The notes under the pieces are model-generated. The model ran no database searches, was not told the origin of the DNA, and saw nothing but the letters and a program-made list of their open reading frames with translations. A program made the translations under genes and the position numbers. This document shows, in pieces, positions 53,123 to 63,881 of a DNA stretch of 64,000 bases. Positions within the stretch are counted from its first letter, which is position 1, and each line of letters begins with the position of its first letter. The stretch comes from Rhodoblastus sp. 17X3 (lineage in GTDB: Bacteria > Pseudomonadota > Alphaproteobacteria > Rhizobiales > Beijerinckiaceae), in NCBI RefSeq assembly GCF_030056575.1, contig NZ_JASHHX010000011.1, positions 62,001 to 126,000 of the forward strand. Direction: 5' to 3'.

Positions 53123-54298
53123 TCACCGCCAGGCTAGTTTGGAGACGGGCGCGGCGACGGCTGAAAAGCCCTGCAAACATTCCGCATAGGCGGCGACCAT
53201 GGCGCGGTGGTCGAAATGCGCCTCGACCCGCGCCCGCGCCGCCTTTCCGGCGGCCTCGCGCGTCGCCGCCGACGCGAAATGGCGCAGGGCGGCCAACAGC
53301 GCGTCATCGTCGCCCGGAGGAAACAGAAGCCCGTTTTCCCCGTCGATGATTTCCGAGGCGCCGCCAATGTCGCTCATGACCATGGGCGCGCCCATGGCCA
53401 GGATTTCCAGCGCCGAAAGCGAAAGCGTCTCGATCGACAGGCTGCAATTGACGCCGAGGTCGATCGCGGCGACATAGGGCCGCACGTCGCTGGCCATGCC
53501 GGGCATGATGACAGATTCGCCAAGGTTCAGGGCCGCGACGCGCGCTTCGATCGCGGCCCGCATCGGCCCGTCGCCGATCAGCAGGACCTTGGCCTTCACG
53601 CCCTCGTCACGCAGCCGCACCACCGCGTCGATCAATTGCAGATGGTTCTTCTCCGGCCGGAACACCGCGCTCAGGCCGATGACGTAATCCTCGTCGCGCA
53701 GGCCGAGGCGCGCACGGGTCTCCGCCCTGTGCGACGCGCGTTCGCGCGGAGAATAACGCTCGATGTCGACGCCGTTGATGATCGTGGCCTGGCGCCGGGG
53801 CGACATGCCGCGGCCCAGCCAGAACCGCCGCTGATTTTCTGAAATGAAGATGAGGCCGTCGATCCGGCTGAAAATCGGAAAGTGCAGGTGCTGGAGCAAC
53901 ATCTCGCGCCAGTTCCGCAGGATCGTCGAATGGAGAATCCCGACGATGGGCGGAGCCGCCCTGGCGGCCCGCCGAGCGAAAAAGGCGGCGACGATCGGCC
54001 TCTCGTTGACGCCGACAACGAGGTCGTAATGTCCGGATTCCAGCTCCCGCCGCAACTCGCCGATCCGCTCGCGCAGGCCCATTCCACGCGCAGGCAGGAG
54101 CAGCCTGCCGCCATCATAGCTTTCAATGGCGCCGCGTTTCATTGCGAACACGCCGCTGTCGAAGCCAAGCGCGTTGAGGCTGCGGGAAAGATCGAAAGTA
54201 TGCCGCTCGGCGCCCCCGACGAGCGGCGTGTTGATCACGAAAAGAATTTTCGAACGCGGCAGGCTGGGTTCCTCGTCATGACCAGAAAATGCATCCAT
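53123..54298 (-). CDS. Glycosyltransferase family 4 protein (paralogue group A)
   Basis: The 391-residue product has ILFVINTPLVGGAERHTFDL, LHSTILRNWREMLL, GLSAVFRPEKNHLQLIDAVVRL and IETLSLSALEILAMGAPMVMSDIGG. It resembles the group A proteins at 37443 and 48024. It is the first gene of the minus-strand unit that continues with asnB 6 nt downstream. The ATG at 54298 has a weak ribosome site, and the upstream 347 nt are unassigned. Confidence 0.86.
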   Translation of the reverse strand: MDAFSGHDEEPSLPRSKILFVINTPLVGGAERHTFDLSRSLNALGFDSGVFAMKRGAIESYDGGRLLLPARGMGLRERIGELRRELESGHYDLVVGVNERPIVAAFFARRAARAAPPIVGILHSTILRNWREMLLQHLHFPIFSRIDGLIFISENQRRFWLGRGMSPRRQATIINGVDIERYSPRERASHRAETRARLGLRDEDYVIGLSAVFRPEKNHLQLIDAVVRLRDEGVKAKVLLIGDGPMRAAIEARVAALNLGESVIMPGMASDVRPYVAAIDLGVNCSLSIETLSLSALEILAMGAPMVMSDIGGASEIIDGENGLLFPPGDDDALLAALRHFASAATREAAGKAARARVEAHFDHRAMVAAYAECLQGFSAVAAPVSKLAWR

Positions 54299-54645
54299 AT
54301 CGGGGCAGCTCGCGAGTGTTTCCAGACCATTTCATCTATATATGAACCACATCGACGACAGGTCCAACAAAAAAAAATTATAACGTAAAATCCGACATAT
54401 ATATCCTTCGCGGATCAATGATTTATTTCGAAAGGTCAAGATAAGTTTATGCTTTGCTGAACGAACGCGTTTCGCGGACGATACGGTCATCATGATTAGC
54501 TTCAATCATCTATTATGCCGCCCTTCATTCCTCGACCTTGCGGGCGCCGCCGCCCCGGGGCCTTTCCGCGGCTCCCCCTTTGTGCGAAAACCACGTCGCA
54601 TCAGTCCCAGGGTCCTTTTCCGGCCTGATCGAAGGAGCGAGAGTC
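54299..54645. promoter_or_regulatory. Divergent intergenic region between the GT4 gene and the phosphatase gene
   Basis: This 347-nt gap contains an AT-rich block at about 54325-54470, with an A-run near 54370 and TATATATCC near 54400, and no convincing gene. It lies between divergent genes and should hold their promoters. The last 100 nt are GC-rich leader with AAGGAG at 54632-54637 serving the phosphatase gene. Confidence 0.5.
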
Positions 54646-55410
54646 ATGTCCCGCATTTCGGCGTTTGGCGCATCGACGCCCTCCGACCTTGCCGCGAGCG
54701 CCTTCAATCCCGCAATTCCCGAAGGGGAGCGGGTCTATGCGATTGGCGACATTCACGGTCGCCTGGATCTCCTGACCGCCACCCTCGACAAGATCGACGC
54801 CCATTTCGCGGCCCACCCGATCGAGACGCCGCATGAGGTCTTTCTCGGCGATTATATCGATCGCGGCCCCCGGTCGCGCGAAGTGATCGACGCCGTGATG
54901 GCGCGTGCGCAGCGGCCCAATGTCGTTGCGCTGAGCGGCAACCATGAGGAAATCATCCTGCGCGCGTCGCGCGAACCCGATGTTTTCGCCGACTGGATGG
55001 GCTATGGCGGGCGCGAGGCTTTGCTCTCCTATGGAATTCACGTTCCGGCGAATTTTCGCCGCAGGGATATCGAAACGGCCATGACGCAGATGCGGGAAAA
55101 AATTCCCGCCGAGCATTTCGCGTTTTTCGAGGGCCTCCCGGCCATGCGCCTGATCGGCGACTACGTCTTTGTCCACGCCGGCTTGCGGCCGCGCGTCGAA
55201 CTCGCCAAGCAAACCCGCCGCGACGTCATGTGGATCAGGCAGGAGTTCCTCTCCTACCGCGCCGCCTTTCCGCGCAAGGTGGTGCATGGACATACGCCGG
55301 TCACGCGGCCCGAAGTCCTGGCCAACCGGATCAATATCGACACCGGGGCCTATGTCACCGGGAACCTGACCTGCGTCGTCCTCGAAGGCGAGCAAGTCGG
55401 CTTCCTTTAG
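54646..55410 (+). CDS. Serine/threonine phosphatase-type metallophosphoesterase
   Basis: The 254-residue product has all PPP/ApaH-like metal motifs in order: GDIHG (near residue 35), GDYIDRG (near 70), GNHE (near 100), FVHAGLRP and HGHTPV. This predicts a two-metal phosphatase acting on phosphoproteins, diadenosine tetraphosphate or other phosphoesters. It could dephosphorylate a component of the EPS machinery, but nothing in the sequence shows this. AAGGAG 9 nt upstream fixes the ATG; upstream open frame is not used. Confidence 0.87.
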   Translation: MSRISAFGASTPSDLAASAFNPAIPEGERVYAIGDIHGRLDLLTATLDKIDAHFAAHPIETPHEVFLGDYIDRGPRSREVIDAVMARAQRPNVVALSGNHEEIILRASREPDVFADWMGYGGREALLSYGIHVPANFRRRDIETAMTQMREKIPAEHFAFFEGLPAMRLIGDYVFVHAGLRPRVELAKQTRRDVMWIRQEFLSYRAAFPRKVVHGHTPVTRPEVLANRINIDTGAYVTGNLTCVVLEGEQVGFL

Positions 55411-55781
55411 CCAAATTACTTTATTCCATTCGTGATCCGGCGAGTCCGATAGCGAAGCCAGAACGCCTGGGCCGGCATCGGGCGCCTGGCTTTGCGCCAT
55501 GGCGGCGTCTGAGCCCGCCGTCATTCCGCCGCGCGAACGATCGACCACAACGACGGCGAGCGCATCGGGAACGTCATCGAACGCTCCCCAATGTCACGGC
55601 GCCTGTCTGCGTCCAGAGCGTGCGTTAACTGAAAAAATTTAATTCCGAGGCAACCGCGGCCATGCCCGCGGTTGGTTAAAATTGTCGGCATGCGGGAGCG
55701 AATTGGACAAGGACTTTGCGGCAAAAAACGAAACCAAGCACTGCGGCCCGCGCGCCGCCTGTGACTGCACCGAGGCCGCCC
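55411..55781. promoter_or_regulatory. Leader region before the giant repeat protein gene
   Basis: The 371-nt gap holds no convincing gene. It carries a perfect 9-bp inverted repeat at 55651-55674 and a short A/T-rich stretch at about 55625-55645 (AAAAAATTTAATT). The long spacing before 55782 suggests a regulated promoter. Confidence 0.45.
55651..55674. repeat. Perfect 9-bp inverted repeat upstream of the giant gene
   Basis: CAACCGCGG (55651-55659) pairs with CCGCGGTTG (55666-55674) around the 6-nt loop CCATGC. The stem lies 108 nt before the ATG at 55782. No T-run follows on the + strand, so an operator or RNA hairpin is more likely than a terminator for that strand. On the minus strand a T-run follows after about 16 nt. 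Confidence 0.7.
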
Positions 55782-58700
55782 ATGTCCACGACTTATCTCC
55801 CCAACAATGTTTACAGCATCGACGGCTATGACTTCTTCGTGCAGGACTGCGGCGCATCCTATGCCATCCAGGCGATTGGGACGGACACGATCCAGTTCGT
55901 GCTTCAACCCGGCGACGTCTGGTCGGGCGACTCCGCGGGCAGGTTCCGCTCCGAACTCGCCTCGACGGAGCAGATCGCCAATGGCGTGCAGATCCACACG
56001 TCTTATGTGATGAATATCGCGCCCGGTTCGGTGAACAGCGCCTCCTGGATGACTCTGGGGCAGTTTCACCAGAACGATTACGACGGCGCGCCGGCCCTCT
56101 CCCCGCCCTTCTCCGTCGGCTTGGACGGCCAGAAAATGACCGTCTCCATCGGTTATACGGGCGCAAATGGCCAGCCGGTCTATCTGACCCTGTTCCGCGA
56201 CGCCAACGACATCGTGGACGGCCAGAATTACGCGATGGACATCAGCGTAACTTTCAGTCCATCCGGCGCGGGGCGTCTGGTCGTGACTCGCAATGGCGCG
56301 ACCATTGTCGATTACACCGGCCCGATCGGCTATTCGACACAGAGCAGCGTTTACTGGAAGGAAGGCATTTACGAGGCCAGCGACGCCACCACGACCATGA
56401 CGGTCGATTATTCCAACCTGTCCCTGACGACCTCGACCGCCGCGACGCCCCAGACATTCAACGGCGTCCAAAGCTGGAATAGTTACGACGGGGCCGGAAA
56501 TCTGCTCAGCACGACGACCAACCAGCTCGATTCCTCGGGCAATCTGACGTCTTCAGTCGTCCAATATGTCAGCGGCGCCCGGACCGTCTCGACCTACCTG
56601 ATCCAGGGTCAGCCTTATGTCACCAAGGTGGAGACCTATGATAGCACTGGCGCGCTCGTCGGATTGGTCGAAAGCCATGCCGACGGATCGCTCGCCTATA
56701 ACATGGTCGTCAGCAACGGCGTCACGACGGCGACAACCTATGACGCCTTGGGAGTCGTCGCCAGCATCGACGTCATCCAGGCGGACGGCTCGCACGCCCT
56801 GAACATCTACGCCTCGGACGGCAAAACCGCCGTTGAATCCGAAATATTCAATTCATCGGGCAATCTGACCCAGGACATCGTCTATCATTCGGACGGATCG
56901 AAGACGATCAGCCAATATCTGATCACGGGCCAGCCCTATACGTCCTCGAAGGTCGACTTCAACGCCGCCGGCGTCGCCGTGTCGATCATCGACTATTATT
57001 CCAACGGGCAAATCCAGTACCAAAAATTCCTCGATTCGGCCGGCTCCACGGAAACGAAGACCTTCACCAGCGCTGGCGCGATTCAGAACTGGCTGGTCGT
57101 CAATCCGGACGGAACCCGCAACCAAAGCGTCTACGCCACGGACGCAACAAATCTGATCCAGACCTATACGGCCTGGAACGCCGCAGGCGCCGTCACGCTA
57201 TACGAAACCTTCAATTCCGCGGGCGCGCTCGGGTGGGAAACGATCTTCAACGCCGACGGCTCTAAAGAGGTCGATCAATATCTGATCTCGGGCCAGCCCT
57301 ATACGTCGTCGGTCACGCTTTACAACTCCGCAGGAGCCATTACTTCGCTGACCCAATATTACAGCGGCGGTGGGATTTATTATCAAAATTTCGTCGACGC
57401 CATCGGCGCGACGGAAGCCAAGAATTATTCCAGTTCCGGCCTGCTCCAGCGGTGGAGCATCGCCTATGCCGACGGTACGCGCCAGGTTTCGACCTATGAT
57501 TCCACAGGGGCGCTTGCCGCGATCAACAAATATAACGCCAGCGGAGCCCTGACCTACAACAAGTCCGTCAATGCCGACGGATCCTTCTTCGTCTATCAAT
57601 ACCTGATTACGGGGCAGCCCTATACGTCCGAGACCACCGCCTACAGCGCCAGCGGCGTGATCGTCTCCGACATCAAATATGGCGCCAATGGCGTCACGAC
57701 CAGGACCGCCTACAACAGCTCAGGCGTGGTCGCCAGCATCGCCACCGTCCAGGCTGACGGTTCGAGCGTCGTCAACATCTACGCCCCGGACGGCGTGACG
57801 GTCGTCGAATCCGCGACCTATAATACGTCTGGCGGCCTGACTCAGGACATCGCTTTTCATTCCGACGGATCGAAGACGATCAAGCGCTTCCTGATCACGG
57901 GCCAGCCCTATACGTCCTCGACAGTTGAATTCAACGCCGCCGGCGTCGTCATATCGATCGCCAACTATTATTCGAGCGGCCTGTTGCAGTACCAGAAGTT
58001 CATCGACGCTTCCGGCGCGACGCAATCCAAGACGTACAGCAGCGCCGGCGCCCTGCTGAACTGGTCGACAGTCAATCCGGACGGCTCGCGCGGCTCGAGC
58101 GTTTACGCCGGCGTGACCGGGACCAATCCGATTCAGAACTATACGGCGTGGAGCGCCGCCGGCGCTGTCACGCTCTACGAAACCTTCAATTCCTCTGGCG
58201 CGCTCGCCTGGAAGACGATCTACAACGCCGACGGCTCGAAAGAGGTCGATCAATATCTGATCTCGGGCCAGCCCTATACGTCCCTCGCCACAATCTATAA
58301 CGCCGCGGGCGTCGCGACTTCGCTGACCCAATATTACAGCGGCGGCGCGATCTATTCCCAGAAACTCATCTACGCGACCGGCGCCACGGATACGAAGACC
58401 TACAACAGCGCAGGCGCCCTGCAGAGCTGGCTGGTCGTCAATGCGGACGGCTCGAAAGAGCTCGATCAATATCTGATTTCGGGCCAGGCTTACACGTCCT
58501 CGGCCACGATCTATAACGCCGCGGGCGTCGCCACATCCCTGACGCAATATTACAGCGGCGGCGGGATCTATTATCAGAGGTTCATCGACGCCGACGGCGC
58601 CACGGAAACCAAAAATTATTCGAGCGCCGCCCTGCTCCAGAGGTGGAGCATCGCCTATACCGACGGCTCGCGGCAGGTCTCGACCTATGACTCGACGGGG

Positions 58701-59303
58701 GCGCTGGCGACCGTCAACAACTATAATTCCAGCGGCGCCCTGACCTACAACAAGACCGTCAACGCCGACGGCTCCTCCTATGTTTACCAATACCTGATTA
58801 CGGGACAGCCTTATGCCTCGGAGGCCTCGGCCTATAACGCGAGCGGCGTGCTGATCTCGGATTCCAAATATATCGTCGGCGGCGCGCTCTATTCGTCCTA
58901 TTCGCTGTCCTCGACGGGCGTCCAGACAACGAACAGCTATGCCGGCGGCGTGCTGACGGAGACGGTCCAGATCATGCCCGGCGGTGCGACGACGGACTCG
59001 CTTTTCGCCGCCAATCTGGTGGCCAACGCCATCGCCGGCCCGGAGACTTTCGTCAGCTATCACAACGACACCTTCGTCTTCGGCGCGAATATCGGGGCCG
59101 ACATGATCAAGGGATTCAATGCGGGCGCCGTCGCCAACCAGGACATGATCGACATCGCCACGGCCCTTGCGCCGGATTACGCCCATCTTCAGATGGCGCA
59201 ATCCGGCTCCGATACCGTGATCAATTTTGGCCCCGGCCAATCGATTACCTTGGTTGGCGTCGCCGTCAGTTCGCTCAGCGCGAATAATTTCGCGTTCTTC
59301 TAG
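55782..59303 (+). CDS. Giant secreted protein: heparin-lyase-like domain, repeat array, RTX-like C-terminus
   Basis: The 1173-residue product has three parts. Residues about 1-215 form a lyase-like jelly roll (WSGDSAGRFRSEL, then SWMTLGQFHQND), similar in pattern to the protein at 25432. Residues about 220-1060 are degenerate repeats with the recurring phrase YLI(T/S)GQPYTS, Tyr- and Gly-rich turns and NADGS motifs. Residues about 1070-1173 end in ETFVSYHNDTFVFGANIGADMIKGF and DTVINFGPGQSITLVGV, resembling the last domain of serralysin/RTX proteins secreted by type I systems. No N-terminal signal peptide is seen and no type I system is in the window. I infer an extracellular EPS-binding or EPS-cutting protein. 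Confidence 0.72.
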   Translation: MSTTYLPNNVYSIDGYDFFVQDCGASYAIQAIGTDTIQFVLQPGDVWSGDSAGRFRSELASTEQIANGVQIHTSYVMNIAPGSVNSASWMTLGQFHQNDYDGAPALSPPFSVGLDGQKMTVSIGYTGANGQPVYLTLFRDANDIVDGQNYAMDISVTFSPSGAGRLVVTRNGATIVDYTGPIGYSTQSSVYWKEGIYEASDATTTMTVDYSNLSLTTSTAATPQTFNGVQSWNSYDGAGNLLSTTTNQLDSSGNLTSSVVQYVSGARTVSTYLIQGQPYVTKVETYDSTGALVGLVESHADGSLAYNMVVSNGVTTATTYDALGVVASIDVIQADGSHALNIYASDGKTAVESEIFNSSGNLTQDIVYHSDGSKTISQYLITGQPYTSSKVDFNAAGVAVSIIDYYSNGQIQYQKFLDSAGSTETKTFTSAGAIQNWLVVNPDGTRNQSVYATDATNLIQTYTAWNAAGAVTLYETFNSAGALGWETIFNADGSKEVDQYLISGQPYTSSVTLYNSAGAITSLTQYYSGGGIYYQNFVDAIGATEAKNYSSSGLLQRWSIAYADGTRQVSTYDSTGALAAINKYNASGALTYNKSVNADGSFFVYQYLITGQPYTSETTAYSASGVIVSDIKYGANGVTTRTAYNSSGVVASIATVQADGSSVVNIYAPDGVTVVESATYNTSGGLTQDIAFHSDGSKTIKRFLITGQPYTSSTVEFNAAGVVISIANYYSSGLLQYQKFIDASGATQSKTYSSAGALLNWSTVNPDGSRGSSVYAGVTGTNPIQNYTAWSAAGAVTLYETFNSSGALAWKTIYNADGSKEVDQYLISGQPYTSLATIYNAAGVATSLTQYYSGGAIYSQKLIYATGATDTKTYNSAGALQSWLVVNADGSKELDQYLISGQAYTSSATIYNAAGVATSLTQYYSGGGIYYQRFIDADGATETKNYSSAALLQRWSIAYTDGSRQVSTYDSTGALATVNNYNSSGALTYNKTVNADGSSYVYQYLITGQPYASEASAYNASGVLISDSKYIVGGALYSSYSLSSTGVQTTNSYAGGVLTETVQIMPGGATTDSLFAANLVANAIAGPETFVSYHNDTFVFGANIGADMIKGFNAGAVANQDMIDIATALAPDYAHLQMAQSGSDTVINFGPGQSITLVGVAVSSLSANNFAFF
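56750..58860 (+). repeat. Nested DNA duplications in the giant gene (972-nt unit and 216-nt tandem)
   Basis: Matching landmarks recur at a fixed offset: GTCGTCGCC at 56754 and GTGGTCGCC at 57726, and GATCACGG at 56921 and 57893, both 972 nt apart. A further block near 57165 and 58140 is offset by 975 nt. Within the second copy, CAATATCTGA at 58251 recurs at 58467, a 216-nt (72-residue) tandem. All spacings keep the reading frame. Confidence 0.8.
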
Positions 59304-59334
59304 GAGCTGCCTGGCCAACGCTTCGGCCCGAGGG

Positions 59335-59512
59335 TCATTCCGCCTTTACCGGCTCGGTAATAGGTTCGCGCCGCATGGCCTCCTCGACATCGAGGAGTTC
59401 GACCGCGACCATGAGGAAAAGCGCGCAAAGGCCAAAGCCGCCATCAGCAGGACGATGGCGACGCGCCGGACGAAGGATGCGCCTTCGGATATCGCGTGCG
59501 AGCGTTCCACCG

Positions 59513-59516
<4 letters not shown>
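59335..59516 (-). CDS. Small membrane protein coupled to the P-type ATPase gene, possibly frameshifted
   Basis: ATG at 59516 overlaps the ATPase stop in an ATGA junction, so translation should be coupled. The frame from this ATG gives 56 residues (stop 59346-59348) and begins MTVERSHAISEGASFVRRVA then IVLLMAALAF, but it loses its character afterwards. The alternative reading frame shows FGLCALFLMVAVELLDVEEAM and ends EPITEPVKAE at the stop 59335-59337. Joined by a one-base shift near 59425-59462 these make one natural transmembrane helix and an acidic tail. It is either a frameshifted gene, a programmed shift, a sequencing error, or a real 56-residue peptide. Confidence 0.5.
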
Positions 59517-62077
<2,561 letters not shown>

Positions 62078-62250
62078 TGCCCCCCAGCCCCTGATGGTCG
62101 CGCCGCGCATCGCGTGAATGCGCAAAATGGCGGTCGCGCCGGAACAGACTGAAGGCACTCGGCGCTGTCAACGTCAAGCTCGCTTGTTCGACGCCGGGGA
62201 CGGCGCCACTATGCGCTAAAGGCGCATTTCATCGTCAAGGCGCGACGGCC

Positions 62251-62739
62251 ATGGACTTCGGTCTGATCTTGCAGCTTCTTGCACTGCTGACGGTGGCGAA
62301 TAGCGCGCCCGTCCTGATCAAGAGCATTTTCGGCGCAACCGCCGACTGGCCGCTCGATTTCGGTCGCCAGCTCCGCGACGGTCAGCCTCTTCTGGGCAAA
62401 TCCAAGACGATACGCGGCGTCGCCGGCGCGATCCTCTGCGCCACCGCCTCGGCGCCGCTGATCGGTCTCGACTGGCGGATCGGCGCATTGACCGCGGCCG
62501 GCGCGATGGCGGGCGATCTGACGTCGAGCTTCATCAAACGGCGGCTCGCCATGCGGTCCAGCAGCAAGGCGCCAGGCCTCGATCAGATTCCCGAGGCCTT
62601 GTTCGGCGTCCTTGCGGCCCGCGTGGCGATCCCGATTGGCGTCGCCGAAATCGTCATTGTCACCCTGGTGTTTTTTGGCGGCCAGGTGGTCGTTTCGCGC
62701 GGCGCCCATGCGATCGGCCTGCGCGACGAGCCCTATTGA
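62251..62739 (+). CDS. CDP-archaeol synthase-like (CarS/DUF46) membrane protein
   Basis: The 162-residue product has four to five hydrophobic helices and the CarS family signature: NSAPVLIKSIFG, DGQPLLGKSKTIRGVAGAI, GAMAGDLTSSFIKRRLA and APGLDQIPEALFGVLAARV. CarS transfers CTP-derived CMP to an archaeal lipid, and bacterial homologues occur with unknown substrates. The product here may act on CDP-linked or polyprenyl lipids. It converges on the metallophosphoesterase gene with 6 nt between stops. Confidence 0.8.
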   Translation: MDFGLILQLLALLTVANSAPVLIKSIFGATADWPLDFGRQLRDGQPLLGKSKTIRGVAGAILCATASAPLIGLDWRIGALTAAGAMAGDLTSSFIKRRLAMRSSSKAPGLDQIPEALFGVLAARVAIPIGVAEIVIVTLVFFGGQVVVSRGAHAIGLRDEPY

Positions 62740-62745
62740 CGGCTC

Positions 62746-63762
62746 TCAGCCGAGGCTCCTGAGCCGATGCAGCGTGACTTCCGGCGGGCAGTTGAAACGG
62801 ACCGGCACGATGCTGGCGCCGGCGCCAACCGACGTATAGCCGTCCATGTCGCCGTAGCGCCAGGCGCCGCGCGCCAGCCGGCGCGGCATATGCGCGTCGA
62901 TGGTGATGGGCGCGCCGCCGGGAAGACAGATCTGGCCGCCATGGGTATGGCCCGCCAGCATGAGGTCAAAACCGGCGTGAGCGGCCTGCCGATAGATTTC
63001 GGGCGTATGGGACAGCAGGATCGAAAAAGACTCCGGCGGGATCTCGTCCGCTGCGGCTTCGAGATTGTCGACGCGAAAAAAATGCGCGTCGTCAACGCCG
63101 GCGAGATAGATCCGCGCGCCGCCGCGCTCGATGGCGACATGTTCATTCAGCAGCATCCGAACGCCCATGCGCTCCAGATCCGGGACCAGCAAAATGGTGT
63201 CATGGTTGCCGAGAACGGCGAAAACATCGCCGCGCAGCGCCTTGCGAAGCTGGTGCATGCCGCGCAGGCAGGCCTCGGAGGAGCCGAAGGTCTTCCCGCG
63301 ATAGTCGCCCGTCATCACGCACAGGTCATAGGGAAGATCGGCGACGATTTCCCCCACCCTCCGCATCGCTCTTTCGCTCATGTCGACGTGCATATCGGAG
63401 AGATGCAGGATCGCAAAGCCGTCGAACGCGGGCGGAACCTTGTGCGAGGCGACAATATTTTCGTGCAACTCGACCCTGGCGGCGTTCGCCTGGCCGCGCC
63501 AATAGGTCCCCGTCAGGCGCAGGATCATTTCGATCACGGCGTGCGACCAGGGCATATTCTCGATGTGCAGGAAGGTCAGGCCCTGGCCAAAGGCCTGCGA
63601 TTCATGTTCTGTCTCTATTCCGATGCGCTGGCGGGCGTGAAGACGGCCGAGCCGTCCGTCCAGACAACGCTTCGCCTCGTTGGGAGGCATGAACGCGGGC
63701 GGCTCGCCGGGCTCTCGCAAGGGAGCGCCGGGGACGTCCAGCTCTTCACTTTCCTGAACCAC
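62746..63762 (-). CDS. Metallophosphoesterase (calcineurin-like)
   Basis: The 338-residue product has the metal motifs LHLSDMHVD (about 118), MTGDYRGK, LGNHD, SHTPE and GHTHGGQ. It resembles YkuE/YaeI-type phosphoesterases but has no N-terminal signal peptide or membrane segment; it has a 110-residue region with IGIETEHE and RLTGTYWRGQANA. The substrate is not known. GTG 63762 follows GAAGAGG and is preferred; ATG 63690 would shorten the protein by 24 residues. Confidence 0.85.
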   Translation of the reverse strand: MVQESEELDVPGAPLREPGEPPAFMPPNEAKRCLDGRLGRLHARQRIGIETEHESQAFGQGLTFLHIENMPWSHAVIEMILRLTGTYWRGQANAARVELHENIVASHKVPPAFDGFAILHLSDMHVDMSERAMRRVGEIVADLPYDLCVMTGDYRGKTFGSSEACLRGMHQLRKALRGDVFAVLGNHDTILLVPDLERMGVRMLLNEHVAIERGGARIYLAGVDDAHFFRVDNLEAAADEIPPESFSILLSHTPEIYRQAAHAGFDLMLAGHTHGGQICLPGGAPITIDAHMPRRLARGAWRYGDMDGYTSVGAGASIVPVRFNCPPEVTLHRLRSLG

Positions 63763-63881
63763 CTGCCAAGCCTCTTCGATCTCTGGGCCGACATTGACGC
63801 GGCGCGAATTGATTTAACGCAACGCGGCGTCCCTGCTAGGCTCGCAATCTCGTCGCATGCGCGAAACCGGGATAACGAATC

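Noticed and set aside
56600-58860. CRISPR array
   Set aside because: The repeats are in-frame, diverged coding repeats without uniform short spacers.
57720-59318. Long open frame on the minus strand across the giant repeat gene
   Set aside because: It mirrors the repeats of the + strand gene and shows no independent domain; repeats make long frames on both strands.
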